A stretch of 64,000 nt of DNA. It comes from Ambrosia x helenae (Eukaryota; Streptophyta; Magnoliopsida; Asterales; Asteraceae). Each line of letters starts with the position of its first letter. The first letter of the stretch is position 1. A program made the translations under genes and the position numbers. Below, one piece after another: positions 22,240-32,916 of the stretch. The stretch is taken from NCBI GenBank assembly GCA_030844895.1, contig CM061230.1, positions 1,094,705-1,158,704 on the forward strand, given 5' to 3'. The notes under the pieces are model-generated. The model was not told where the DNA came from, ran no database searches, and was given only the letters and a program-made list of their open reading frames with translations.

Positions 22240-25200
22240 TAGCATATCAAGGCAATTATTACAAGTGAAGAGGTACCCCTGTTTTTCATGTTGTGTTTTT
22301 ATTGTTTTCTTGAATTAATCTTTGTGTTAGGGGTGTTTGGATTTGTGTTTTAACTGTTTCTTCAAGTCCAATAAAGAGTTGAAATTTGCCGTTCAAAAAT
22401 AAAAATAAAAAAATGTTGCTCTAAATGGGCCGAGCTGAGCCAAGCTAGATTGGGCCAAAGCTGGCTATGTTGGTTAATCTTTACGAGCTGAAATGTTGAG
22501 TGTTGAGGTCGGCTAGTAAAAAGCTTGACCCGGGTGGTTTGTCTAGTAGCTCGTTTATCTTAGAAAGCTGAAATGTTGAACTAGCTGAGCCAGATTGGGC
22601 CAAGCCAGCTAAGGTTGTTTTATCTTTACGAGCTGAAATGTTGAGCTTGAGCTCGGCTCGTAAAAGCTTGAGCAAGCTTGTGACACGTTAACTTTAAAAC
22701 TTTTTTTTATATTTACTAGCTGAAATGTTGAGCTTGAGCCCGGCTTGTAAAAACTTGAACCAGCTTGTGACACGTTTACTTTAAAACTGTATTTTTTTTT
22801 AATTTGAAATTTTAATTATCTATACACACAAAATTTATAATATATATTAACATTTGATTTTAGAACTAACATATATTAAAATATTGGCTTTAATTTAAAT
22901 GAGCCAAACTAGCGGGCCAATAAGCTAGCTAACGAGCGAGCTTACGTTGACTCATGTGGGGCTTGTCTACAAACCGAGTAGAACCGACTCGACTCATTTT
23001 CAAGCGAGTCTTGAGTCACGAGCTCTTTAAGCAACCATAGCTTCAGGGGCGTAGCTTAGTTGGGGCGGCCGGGGCGGTCGACCCCCCCCCCCCCCGAATT
23101 TTCGCCTAGAAGTTCCGATTATATAGTATTCGTATAAATTTTTTTGGAAATATAGGGTTTCGACCCTCCGAAACTGGTTTTCGACCTCCCGAAATTAGTG
23201 ACTTCCGACCCCCGAACCTTCGGGTCAAGCTTCGCTACTGCATAGCTTAAACCATTTATTTAATAATCAGTTATTTATCTTTTTCCAGATGATCTAATTT
23301 TCAATTCTTGAAGTTTGTAAGCTTGTAATAATCACTCTTAAAACATATACATCCAAACATTTCATATGTCTATAAAGTTCTTAACTAGATTAAATAGTAA
23401 GACTGTAAAACCATTGGTATTTATGACAATAAACATTGATTGAAACGTAGGTATTGCTTCGTGATCCACTCGATGATAATGTTATCCCCATTGTTGAAGA
23501 GCTTCAAAGAAGATTGCCAACTATTAATCCCAATTATTTAGGACAAGGGGATGATGAAGATGGCACCGGTGTTCAAACCGAGGCGCAAGCATCCGAATCA
23601 GTTGGTATATTAGTCTTTAACAATCACATTGTTCTAATTTACATCCAAAAACTTATGGTTTTGGATGGTTAGTGTTACTCAATATATTGATTGATGTTCT
23701 AAATGAACTTAGAGTTCCCGTTTGAGTTTCGGGCTCTTGAAGTTGCATTAGAAGGTATTTGTAGTTTTCTAGACGCGCGTACAAGAGAATTGGAAACCGC
23801 GGCTTACCCTGCATTAGATGAGCTCACCTCTATGGTAAGTTACCGATTAATTGAATTATTCATTTGATCTTGAATACAGGGTTTTAAAAGGTGCGAGGTG
23901 CTCAGCCCGTTCAGGGGTTTGAGGTGGCGCTTCATGTACTTCTGTTATAAAAGTTGGTCAAAATTAGGGTCGTTGGGTGGTCAATATGTCAAACCAGCAT
24001 GAAGAAATTATGAAAGGTTTAGTTGATAAAAAGGTTGATATGTAAAACAAATTAGATAGACATAAATTCATGTTGTAATTAAAGCTTATTTGGTAGTCCA
24101 TAGAGCAACGCCTCACCTACTTAATGTGTGCGCCTCGACCTTTTAGACCTAAATGGCTTCAAGCGCCTCACACTATTTTAAACCAACATGAAGGCATAGT
24201 ATTTTTAGTGTGATAAGTTTAAGTGGGTATTTGGATGCGCATGTAATTTGATTAAATATGAATTGATTAGTTTTAGTATAAGTTATTATGTTTATAATGT
24301 TCGATATTATTTAGTGTCAAAAAATCAGATAAGATGTTCCTACAAGAAAACTGATTGTTGAGAGTAAATGTTTATATCAAATGTAAATTATTATGTGCAG
24401 ATAAGCAGTCGCAATCTGGATAGAGTGCGTAAACTCAAGAGTGCAATGACAAGATTGACCAATCGGGTTCTAAAAGTATGCATTTTTCTCTAATTTTTAA
24501 ATAGAATTTTATATTTTAATGGGATTGCAACTAGATGCACAGGTTGATTATGATTTGGATTGTGTTTTATGTCAAACGGGCCAAACACGAAACTATAGAT
24601 GAAATAGTAGTAGTCAAATGGGTTGAAAATGTAAAAAGTCACTTGATATAAAATTTTCATATTTACCAAATATTGTTAATTTTAATTACCACACTGATTA
24701 TTTAAAATGAATATAAATATGAAAAAAAGTGTTTGCGGGTTAACCAAACCTAAACTGGGGAGTTTCAAACAAAACATGTATTTGCGCCCTTTGCATGTAA
24801 CTAAAAATATTAACCATGTGATTTGGATGTTATTAGGTAAGGGATGAACTTGAACAACTATTGGACGACGATGATGACATGGCGGACCTCTATTTGTCAA
24901 GAAAACTATCGTATGCTTCTTCCCCAAGTAACGATGGAGCCGACTTTACCTGGTCTCCCGCTTCTCCTACCATAGAATCAAAGATATCCCGAGCAAGCCG
25001 GACCACACCATTTTCGGCACATGGAGAAAATGATGTTGAAGAACTTGAAATGTTGCTTGAGGTTTGTCACAACATTGTGAATGTTTGTTTGATTATAAAA
25101 GTCATGTGTTTCTTGTATTGATTTTGTTTTATGTAGGCTTACTTCATGCAAATTGAAGCAACATCAAATAAACTGACCACGGTAAATCATTTTTAACCCA

Positions 25201-25492
25201 TTTGGCATGTTAATATCTTTCTAACTTTTTTTGGGCTCATTTGAGATTAAATAAATACCCAAATCAACCCAAAACTTAGTCAATGGAATGTCACCTCTTC
25301 ATTAACTTCTTCTTGAAAAGCATTTTATGTACATTGATATTATTATGTTTTTCGGCATTGGCAGCTGCGTGAGTACATTGATGATACAGAGGACTACATT
25401 AATATTCAGGTACCGAGTTTTGAACACTGTATTTGGATCGTGAGAACCTGTTGGGGAGGAGACCCACGGCAAGGGCCCGTTTTATTCAGGGC

Positions 25493-25532
<40 letters not shown>

Positions 25533-26310
25533 ATAAAATTGCTATATACATATGTTAAGTGTGTGTTTTTGTTAATAAAAAAACCCATTTTAAACTTGAA
25601 ATTTGGGCTAATCGAAAACTCATTTAGAACTCAAAAACTTATTAGTCCATTTATAAGCCCAATACTCATTAAAAACTCGAAACTTAAGGTCCAATGTGCA
25701 TATTTTGAACGACTTAGATAAGACACCTAAATTTTCAGAAACGTCACTAAAACCGGGTGAAGCTAAATTTGAAGTTGAAATTGCCAATATGTCCTCATTA
25801 GTTTATATAACCACAAATAATTTGTTTAACATGATATTTTTTATTTTTTATTTTTATTTAAACTGCTCTAAGCATGTAACGAATAGCCAAAGTTTCGTTA
25901 CCTACACAATAAAGATTAAGCTCGGCTCACAAAATTCCAATTTCTTTGTACTTTTGAATGATCCTTTCTTCCCTAAAACATAGCTAATTTTTTTTCTTTA
26001 TACAGTTGGATAATCATCGAAATCAGCTGATTCAGGTATGCATTGTTATAGATTTTTCCTTTAAATGTTCTTTAGTTCTAAAAATATGTTCTTTATTAAT
26101 TAATGTTTATGATACAGTTAGAACTTTCTTACTATCCGGAACAGTTTCATTGTCTGTTTACTCATTGGTGGCTGCTATATTTGGTATGAACATTCCATAC
26201 CCATGGAATAAAAATCATGGCTATATGTTTAAATGGGTATGTCAACACTATCTTCCTGCATTTCAGTACTTGTACTATGTGCTTCTATACTTGTACCAAG
26301 GACGTTAATA

Positions 26311-26363
<53 letters not shown>

Positions 26364-26457
26364 CTTGAAGGTGGTATTTTTTGCTGGAATGGTGAGTGCA
26401 TCAGTCTTTATGTCCATAACCACTTATTCAAGACACAAAGGTCTTGTTGGATCTTGA
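21882..26457 (+). CDS. MRS2-7: MRS2/MGT magnesium transporter (MRS2-7/MRS2-2 type), frame broken in exon 10
   Basis: CorA-MRS2 family Mg2+ channel. Exons: 21882-22133, 22243-22272, 23451-23604, 23713-23834, 24401-24475, 24837-25061, 25137-25181, 25365-25409, 26006-26035, 26118-26236 and 26371-26457. The predicted product would be about 394 residues (Arabidopsis MRS2-7 is 386). MAGDGLIVPVDS fits the family start better than the ATG 60 codons upstream (21702). Family segments seen in order: RDLRLLDPLLSYPSAILGRE, HIKAIITSEE, PFEFRALEVALE, VRDELEQLLDDDDDMADLYL, VEELEMLLEAYFMQI, REYIDDTEDYINIQLDNHRN, then the membrane part with AAIFGMNIPYPW (the GMN selectivity motif) and a C-terminal RHKGLVGS. 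Exon 10 is 119 nt where 120 is expected. The CTTTC run at 26124-26128 lacks one T, so the spliced mRNA would lose frame before TM1/GMN. Retaining the 82-nt intron 9 would restore frame. Recent pseudogene or sequence error are both possible. Confidence 0.9.
22415..23035. repeat. Decayed hAT-type GAGCTCG/GAGCTGAAATGTTGAG repeats in MRS2 intron 2
   Basis: Several copies of GAGCTGAAATGTTGAG (for example near 22488, 22566, 22632 and 22720) with AGCTCGGCTCG blocks and a final TTTCAAGCGAGTCTTGAGTC. Composition matches the subterminal zones of the GCTCGAG hAT family at 21072-21548, but both ends have decayed. Confidence 0.5.
23044..23240. mobile_element. hAT-like MITE (CAGGGGCGTAGC) in MRS2 intron 2
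   Basis: 197 bp, starts CAGGGGCGTAGCTTAG and ends CAAGCTTCGCTACTG, with perfect 8-bp duplication CATAGCTT (23036-23043 and 23241-23248). It contains a C14 tract at 23082-23095. Confidence 0.85.
23885..24190. mobile_element. GCGCCTC-type MITE-like element in MRS2 intron 4
   Basis: Begins TTTTAAAAGGTGCGAGGTGC and ends GCGCCTCACACTATTTTAAA, inverted ends with a GCGCCTC theme like the element at 9191-9470. No duplication identified. Confidence 0.45.
25495..25531. repeat. TA microsatellite in MRS2 intron 8
   Basis: About 18 TA units. Such tracts are insertion targets of a foldback family seen elsewhere in the window, but this one is empty. Confidence 0.8.
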
Positions 26458-26882
26458 CAAGGCTTTGATTCATATGCATTACTAAAATCGGTATATGTTT
26501 TTATCTATGCATTACTAAAATCGTCTTTTGGAAGTTCTTGTACTTGTACCAAAGAGAGTACATTTACGAATGTTGTACATTATTCGATTGCGTTATTTTG
26601 TACTACATGGATGGTTTTTGTGGTGTTTTAATAAAATAGAGCCATTGAAACCAAGTGATTTTATAACCGCTCTTACGCGTAAGAGGATAACAAGTGGTGA
26701 TGGTTGGTGTGACTAAATCTAGGGTAGCTAAGGCGATTTAGTAGACATTGTGTGGTGGTAAGATGTCTCTTCTCTATTCAAAAAGAAAAAAAAAACAAGA
26801 GGGGGGGGGGGGGGGGGGGGGAGGAGGTTGGTTTTCTCATTTACTCATTTACTCATTTATTCCTTTATTAAATTAAATACAA
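26458..26882. other. MRS2 3' flank with G21 tract
   Basis: The 3' untranslated region includes a short direct repeat ATGCATTACTAAAATCG (about 26475 and 26507). A G21 run sits at 26801-26821 after an A-rich stretch. No gene. Confidence 0.5.
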
Positions 26883-27150
26883 CTAGCGGGGTTCCCGCGA
26901 GTGTTGTTGGGCGTACGTTGTCATTATCGTTTTGGTTTATTAGGGTTCCAATGCAACAATGTTAGCACAGGCAACAATAAAAAAATACCTGGAAAAACAA
27001 TTGCCTAAACCAAGTCTCAAACTTCTGACCTCCCCTTAGGGAAATGCACCTCAAACCACCAACCCAATTTGTGTTTTATTCGCAACACAATTATATATAA
27101 TAAAAAATAACGCTATGTAAATGAAAAAAAAAAATACCACCAACAGGTCG
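26883..27150 (-). mobile_element. Helitron 3' terminus (minus strand)
   Basis: Read on the minus strand, GCGGG-AAC-CCCGC (26886-26898) is followed by TAG and host T, giving ...CTAG|T at 26883/26882. This is a Helitron 3' end whose body extends to higher coordinates. The 5' end was not found, so the right boundary given here is arbitrary. Confidence 0.45.
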
Positions 27151-27600
27151 CATTGGAATAGATTGTATATGACCAATTTTTTAGTCGCATTGGAATAGAT
27201 TATATATGACCAATTTTTTAGTTTGAGATGCCAACGACCAATTTCGAATAGTTTAGGTTATTAAAATCCAATTACCGTTTTTTTTAAACGTCCATAACTT
27301 TTTCATATGACATTATTTAGAAAAAAATGCACCATAAAAAACAGTTTTTTTTTATCATCTTTCATTTGCATATTCTATTGCTATATTTTTTTAGAAATTT
27401 TTTTTGTTGGGTTGATAACTTTCGTTTTATCATGTATAACTTTCGTTTTTTGTTTTTTTATCGGATATAACTTTCGTCTTTTTATCAAAACTTTGCGTTT
27501 TATGAGGTATAACTTGCGTTTTATCAGGTATTACTTGCGTTTTATTAGGTATAACCTGCGTTTTTATCATAAAACGCAAGTATACCCTAAAAAAGACGCA
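27151..27600 (+). repeat. Two small tandem arrays
   Basis: A 40-bp unit (CGCATTGGAATAGATT, then TATATGACCAATTTTTTAG) occurs twice at about 27148-27225. At 27410-27570 a roughly 21-bp unit like TTTTATCAGGTATAACTTGC is repeated about six times with mutations. The open frame across the second array (RFIRYNLRF repeats) is a product of the repeat. Confidence 0.65.
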
Positions 27601-27971
27601 AGGGATCAACCCAACGATTTAAAAAAAAAAAACTATAGTAATGGGTATGCAAATGAAAGAGGACAAAAAACTTATTTTTATGGTGTTTTTTTAAATAATG
27701 TAGTATGGAAAAGTTATTTCTGTTTAAAAAATATAGATGAAACTTAAAAAAAGTTAACAATTATGGTGATGAACCATAATGCTCTTTTAGAGCACTCACA
27801 TCCCATCCACCAAATGTATGTGAGTGTGTCTATCAAATTATATGAGATGAGTGTAAGTGGTTGTGAGTGGAGGAGAGAGAATATTTGGTGGAAGCACTGT
27901 TCCACCCTAAATATGAAAAGCTACTGTTCACCCCTATATATATTTTAATATTTTTGTAAGTAGTTGTGAGT

Positions 27972-28263
27972 GGAGTGGTGGAGAGGCCTTATGTTCACTT
28001 AGGTGATCATGGGTTCAATTCCCACTTCCAACATTTATGGTTTGGTATCCGGGTGAAAATCGAATACGGGTGGCGCCGGTTCGAATCTGACGGGCGGCGA
28101 GGTTTTACCGAGTTCTATAACACTGTCGTGCCTTCGGGCGGGTGGGGCTCGGGTTTCCGCGCATCGGGAGAAGGCGGGGGCTGCTGGAGGTCGAGTAGTC
28201 GATTCTTGGGCATGGCGCCCCGCAAGGGTGGTTGCCACACAGTTGTTCGCCGATCAAAAAAAA
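27972..28263 (+). mobile_element. tRNA-derived SINE with 10-bp duplication
   Basis: Flanked by AGTTGTGAGT (27962-27971 and 28264-28273). Starts GGAGTGGTGGAGAGGCC (A-box-like), B-box GGGTTCAATTCCC near 28012, a GC-rich body and a GATCAAAAAAAAA tail. Clear insertion structure. Confidence 0.8.
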
Positions 28264-28430
28264 AGTTGTGAGTAAGGAGAGAGAAAATGTAATGATAAAA
28301 GTATGATTATTTTAATTGGGAGAGAGAAGATTTAGAGGTGAAGTAGTGATTTTTAGTATAATTTGATAAAGGAGATTTGATGGATGAGTTATGAATGCTT
28401 TAAGTGTCAAGTGTCAACCTCTAAGTGCTT

Positions 28431-28652
28431 TTTTTTTTTTGAACGGCCAACAAATTGGAATCACTCACGGAACATTGGAGTATCATCGTGCCACCAATGT
28501 TGCCACACAATCATATTCCACCATCAAGTCACCAATTCAAGAGGAAACTCATAATTATGAGAAAACCCGCTTTGTGAGATTCGAACCCAGGACCTTATGG
28601 TCCCTAAGTCTTATCTCACCACCAAGATGCCGTTGGGCTATAATGTCTTTGG
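28431..28652 (-). mobile_element. tRNA-derived SINE, minus strand, 10-bp duplication
   Basis: Flanked by CTAAGTGCTT (28421-28430 and 28653-28662). On the plus strand it opens with a T tract and GAACGGCCAAC and contains GATTCGAACCCAGG, the reverse of a B box, then AGCCCAACGG-type A-box complement. Its tail sequence TTGGCCGTTC is shared with the other minus-strand SINEs here. Confidence 0.85.
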
Positions 28653-28747
28653 CTAAGTGCTTATTATACGTTTTAGATTAACGTTATTTTTAAAATAGTC
28701 CCACTCGTTATAATTAATGAATCAACAATAAAGTTGGCCATTTGCTT

Positions 28748-28913
28748 AATTATTTTTAAAATTAATTTGACCAGAGATAAATAAATGGTAATAATTCTGC
28801 ATTTACACCCGTCAACTTATTTATAGCATAAATTATTTTTAAAATTAATTTGACCAGAGAAAAATAAATGGTATTAATTCTGCATTTACACCCGCCAACT
28901 TATTTATAGCATA
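28748..28913 (+). repeat. 83-bp tandem duplication upstream of SPH gene 1
   Basis: Two consecutive copies (28748-28830 and 28831-28913) starting AATTATTTTTAAAATTAATT and ending TTATTTATAGCATAA, differing at about three positions. It lies 230-390 bp before the SPH start codon, within possible promoter distance. Confidence 0.9.
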
Positions 28914-29139
28914 AAATGTAAGAAATTTAAATCATTGCATGAAATAAACATTTTGGTTTATTAAAAAAATATAACACATTAAATATACCATATCCTATTC
29001 AATCTGTTTATTGCAATATTAGATTATTTATTATTGGACATTTTTATATGCAAAACTTGTAAAATTTCATATACTTTAAGACCTTATGCCTTGTGCATTG
29101 CAAAACACTCTCAAACACTCATTATTTGAAGCTTGAAAC

Positions 29140-29598
29140 ATGAGTATTTCTCATACAAAGAAGCTTTGTTCCCTTTTTCTTGTATTGACCTATATCATTT
29201 TCTTTCTAATAACTCCTTCCCATAGCCAATGTGCATTCGCTAAAAATTGGTCGGTTTATTTATACAATGGAATCTCTGAATCACGCATCGATGCTCATGT
29301 GCAATCAGCAGACGATGATCTTGGGCATCACGAACTTACTTTCGATCTTGGGTACAGGTTCAACTTTTGTGAAAGTATCTTTGGAAATACTCTTTTTGTA
29401 GGAGATTTTCTCAACATTAATAATTTTCGAGGGGCACATTTTCATGTATATGATAGAGAGATAGGAGATATTATTGGTTGCAAATTAGGTGGACATGCAA
29501 ATGTTTATTGGCTACTAAAACCAGATGGGTATTACTTGTCGAAGGAATATAAACCATATAATGATCCGGCATGGGTGTTTAGAGGAAATTGGGACTAA
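29140..29598 (+). CDS. S-protein homolog (plant self-incompatibility S1 family), copy 1
   Basis: Small secreted protein of the SPH family (PF05938), whose members include the poppy stigma S-proteins; most have no known role. 152 residues, single exon, usual length. Residues 1-29 form a signal peptide (SLFLVLTYIIFFLITPSHS) and the mature chain would start at Q30. Conserved features: NWSVYLYNG, the HVxSxDDDLGHHxL core (residues 53-66), NTLFVGDF and a C-terminal VYWLLKPDGYYLS. Cysteines in the mature part are C31, C77 and C114. The family's usual Cys in the HCKS position is Gln55 and that in LFxC is Gly88. An 83-bp duplication lies upstream. A clear paralog is at 40334. Expression in female tissue or as a secreted signal is possible, not shown. 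Confidence 0.9.
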   Translation: MSISHTKKLCSLFLVLTYIIFFLITPSHSQCAFAKNWSVYLYNGISESRIDAHVQSADDDLGHHELTFDLGYRFNFCESIFGNTLFVGDFLNINNFRGAHFHVYDREIGDIIGCKLGGHANVYWLLKPDGYYLSKEYKPYNDPAWVFRGNWD

Positions 29599-29892
29599 GA
29601 GATTGTTTATGTTGTTAGTATAATAAAAATTCTATTATGATATAGTTATGCCAATGATATGTTTATTAACTCTCCATTGTCAAAGCTCTTTGGAAAAAAA
29701 ACCATCACCATGATATAAGATATAAACAAATTAGCTTTATTGTAGGTAAACTTTGATTAAATTCTTGACACGCAATTTTCCACCCATGGAGAAACGATCT
29801 TGAAGAACTTGAAATGTTGCTTTGAGCTTTAACAAGATTTTGAACGTTTATTTCATTTTTATTGAAAAAAGCGTATGTTTGTTATTATTTAT
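29599..29892. other. SPH1 3' flank
   Basis: Contains TAATAAAAATTC (possible poly(A) signal) soon after the stop. At 29803-29835, GAAGAACTTGAAATGTTGCTTTGAG resembles the end of MRS2 exon 6 (GAAGAACTTGAAATGTTGC, residues EELEMLL) and is preceded by CATGGAGAAACGATC. This may be a small copied fragment of that exon. Confidence 0.45.
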
Positions 29893-30090
29893 TTATTTTT
29901 TGAACGGCAAGTGGTGCATCCAATGAAGCTCCAACTAACACCCTGTGCTAGCCTGTACTGATCACCCATCCCACCTAGATTGGCGATCTTCCCAGGTGAA
30001 ACCTCCACATGTGATAAATATAGTTCCAACCGGAATCGAACCATTAACCTTCACATGACCATCGCTCCCCCTCTTTCACCACCTGGACAA
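29893..30090 (-). mobile_element. SINE-like element, minus strand
   Basis: Opens with TTTTTTGAACGGCAAGTGG and contains CCGGAATCGAACCATTAAC, a reversed B-box, as in the other minus-strand SINEs. Flanking duplication unclear. Confidence 0.5.
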
Positions 30091-30675
30091 CATTATAGGT
30101 AAAACCATACGTAATGGTTCGGGAATTGGGCGTGAAATGCCAAAATTGGCGCCCCATTCACCCCACAACACCGCCCCCACCAAGTGAAATGGGCGCTAAC
30201 CAGGGCCACGCGAAAATTTTAGCGTAGGTGAAGAGTGAGATGGGCCAATGGGGGTCTGACACTTCATTTTAATTTTTTTTCTTTTTATAATTCAAATTTA
30301 ATATCATTATATATTCACCTCTTTAACTCATAAATTTCATCCACCATTACACATAGCCTAAAAGGTATTAACAATAAAATAAGGGTGTTATTGTAATTTC
30401 CGTGTATGACACACGTTTTCTCCAAGCCCTATGCCTCTTCTTCTTCTTCTAGATCCAACAATCCAACAACCCATACACAGTTACACCTACAACTGCTTCA
30501 GCTGCTCACATTCACACTCCTCTGTACCGTCACCGTTTCTACTCCGTAGTAGATGTAGTCAAAAAGGGCGGCGAACGACCGGGCTGTGGCGGATCCTTGG
30601 AAGTGACATCGAAGGAAGCTTATGGGACCACCAGCGGCGCTTTTGATGCCAACACCTTCACGTCGATGTTTGTTC
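30091..30675 (+). other. Intergenic with a coding-like 5'-end fragment (30381-30660)
   Basis: 30150-30290 is rich in GGGCG/CGCCC motifs resembling a small decayed transposon. From 30381 the sequence changes character: GTAATTTCCGTG..., a CTTCTTCTTCTT stretch after an ATG at 30431, then a GC-richer stretch with an open frame reading HRFYSVVDVVKKGGERPGCG at about 30530-30590. I do not recognise the protein. It ends where a truncated MULE-type MITE begins, so it could be a gene fragment moved with it. Confidence 0.35.
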
Positions 30676-30919
30676 ATTATATCAAACTTTTTATACATGT
30701 GTAAATGAAACAGTTTACACATGTACAAACAGTAAATTTACACATGTGTAAAAACAATTTACTTCCGTATACGTTAAAATTTTTACGCGTAAATTGTGTT
30801 TTTGGAATTGTATTTTAGTAATAAAGATAAGTGTAAAAATGAAATTTTAATTTGAATGGTTTTAGATGGCGTTCTCGCGGTTTGCACGAAATATAGGTGT
30901 TCTCAAATTAACTTTTCCC
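30676..30919 (-). mobile_element. Truncated MULE-type MITE (relative of 62220-62624, inverted)
   Basis: Ends TTCTCAAATTAACTTTTCCC directly against a TA repeat (30920-30945). The internal ACACATGTGTAAA motifs and TTTTACGCGTAAATTGTG correspond, in reverse orientation, to the MITE in the WRKY intron. The other inverted end is missing. Confidence 0.65.
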
Positions 30920-31219
30920 ATATATATATATATATATATATTTTATAATCTTTTGTTTTAAAAAATTTAGAATATATGAAATTGTAATAAGTAACATGTA
31001 TATTATCATCACCATAATAATCTTTAAAACATTTAATATGTAAATATATATTATAGTATGAATTTTGAAAACTATTTATATATTTCATAGCATATAAATA
31101 TAAATATAAATAATAATGTTATTAGAATATATATATACTTTAGACGAAAACTTTATTTTTTTTTAAATAATGGATCTATTAAAATAAAACATTACTAAAA
31201 AATAGTTAAGAAAAGATAT

Positions 31220-31443
31220 ATATAAAACTTAAAAGTCATCGGGTATATATTTCAGGTAGACGGGTATTTAGTTTTGGGTAATCGGGTCGGGTATCACCTA
31301 ATACCATACCCGTCTCATACCCACAAAATATTTTTTTTCCAATACCAAACCCGTCCTATACCCGTCGGGTATCGGGTATACCCGTCCCAAATGCTTCGGG
31401 TTTCGGGTATACCCGTCGGGCTTGGGTTTTTTTGCCATCCCTA
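31220..31443. mobile_element. Right end of a CCCGT-motif hAT element
   Basis: Dense in GGGTAT/ATACCCGTC units and ending TTTTTTTGCCATCCCTA, the complement of the TAGGGATGGCAA start of the 17274 element. No left end or duplication found; 30946-31219 is plain AT-rich DNA. Confidence 0.6.
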
Positions 31444-31493
31444 ATCAAATTATATTAACTTACTTTCTAAAATACATACATACATGTATATAA

Positions 31494-31791
31494 GGGAAAG
31501 TTTAATAGAAAACCTCAAAAATTTGAGAAAACTCAAGAAAATCGTACTTCCTGAGTTTTTTTTTTTTTTAATTTTAGGACATGTAATATACATGTTTTTA
31601 AGAGTTTTGAGCCAAAAAAATTTTAAAAATCACTAAATATTACAATGTTACAATTGTAGGATAAATTTTGGTGTATGTAGAACAAAATTTGATAACGTGT
31701 AGGATATAGTATTAATGACTAATTAATTTAAGATATAATAATTATATAAAAAAAGCTAATGTATTTAATGTTTTACTATTATATATATATA
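31494..31791. mobile_element. Partial foldback element next to TA repeats
   Basis: Starts GGGAAAGTTTAATAGAAAAC after TATATAA and carries CATGTTTTTAAGAGTTTTGA, the conserved arm motif of the elements at 32386, 32917 and 47965. The right arm is absent, so it is a truncated copy. Confidence 0.5.
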
Positions 31792-32090
31792 GGATTGTGA
31801 TCATTTGATAACTCTCTTGAGTTGTGAGAACCATATGAACTCACTTTATAACTACACGCTTATTTTAATAAAAAATGAATATGTGGTCCAAAATTAAACA
31901 ACAATAAAATATTGAATAAAATATTAATATACTTACATGTGGGTAAAATCCTTTACACTGGTGTAATTCGGCGTAAATTCATATATTTTTTTTACAACGG
32001 GGTTTACGTGTTTTTACATTAGTGTGCAAAAAAAATTGCATTTTACATCGAGTTCTCGTAACTAATCGACTTCTCAACGGATCCTAACCC
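31792..32090. mobile_element. TA-flanked element T2
   Basis: Between (TA)n tracts. Left end GGATTGTGATCATTTGATAA, with ACTCTCTTGAGTTGTGAGAA following; right end complement GGGTTAGGATCCGTTGAGAA. The ends are imperfect inverted repeats. Confidence 0.6.
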
Positions 32091-32100
32091 TATATATATA

Positions 32101-32344
32101 GGAAGGTTCTTGTACAAATGGTTTTTATTTTACAAATATGTCTTTCAAATGTCAAAATGTGCATTGTGCAGTGGGTATGTGGAAAATACCAAATTACCCT
32201 TTATGTATCTTTTATTTCAAAGCCATGAATTCTTTAGATTTTAAAAATATTGGTTTGATCTCCACCTTTGATTAAGTGTGATCAACGGCTGTTATGGGGT
32301 TTCTTGGGTTTTCACAACTCAATAGGGTTTTTAATTTAACCCAA

Positions 32345-32346
<2 letters not shown>
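32101..32346. mobile_element. TA-flanked element T3
   Basis: Starts GGAAGGTTCTTGTACAAATG after TATATA and ends TTAATTTAACCCAACC before a 38-bp TA tract. The two ends do not match each other, so it may be two half-elements joined. A sequence ending CATTTGTACAAGAACCTTCC at 63850-63870 is the same left end, inverted. Confidence 0.5.
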
Positions 32347-32385
<39 letters not shown>

Positions 32386-32388
<3 letters not shown>

Positions 32389-32881
32389 AAAGTATAAATT
32401 GAAAACCCACTCGAGTTAAGAAAACTCTAAAAACCCGTCAAAAAACCATCTAAAAAGTTTTTTTTTTTTTTTTTTGAAAAAAATACACAAGGTAACATAC
32501 ATGTTTTTAAGCGTTTTGGGCCAAAAAAATAAAAAAAGCGCCGAACAAATATTTTTAAAAAAAATAAACAACACAAACTTTGTAACAGCGATGTTAACAT
32601 ATGTTAAAAGGCAGAGAACATATGTTAACAGCGCTGTAACATATGTTAAAAAGCAGAAAACATATGTTAACAGCGCTGTTACAAAGTTTGCGTTGTTTAT
32701 TTTTTTAAAAAATATTCGTTCGGCGCTTTTTTTTATTTTTTTGGCCCAAAACGCTTAAAAACATGTATGTTACCTTGTGTATTTTTTTCAAAAAAAAAAA
32801 AAAAAAACTTTTTTAGATGGTTTTTTTGAGGGGTTTTCGGAGTTTTCTTAACTCGAGTGGGTTTTCAAAATATCCACCCCC
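32386..32881. mobile_element. TA-flanked foldback element T4
   Basis: 496-bp near-perfect palindrome with arms of about 240 bp: left starts GGGAAAGTATAAATTGAAAA and right complements it with GTTTTCAAAATATCCACCCC. Arm core: CATGTTTTTAAGCGTTTTGG on the left, its reverse complement on the right. The centre holds four ACATATGTTAA units. Flanked by TA repeats on both sides. Confidence 0.85.
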
Positions 32882-32916
32882 TATATATATATATATATAT
32901 ATACATATATATATGA

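Noticed and set aside
26217..26468. Poly-Phe and poly-Lys frames around the T48 tract
   Set aside because: They translate the homopolymer in MRS2 intron 10.
27307..27747. 146-codon open frame with RFIRYNLRF repeats
   Set aside because: The repeats reflect the underlying 21-bp tandem DNA array, and the frame is AT-rich without any recognised feature.
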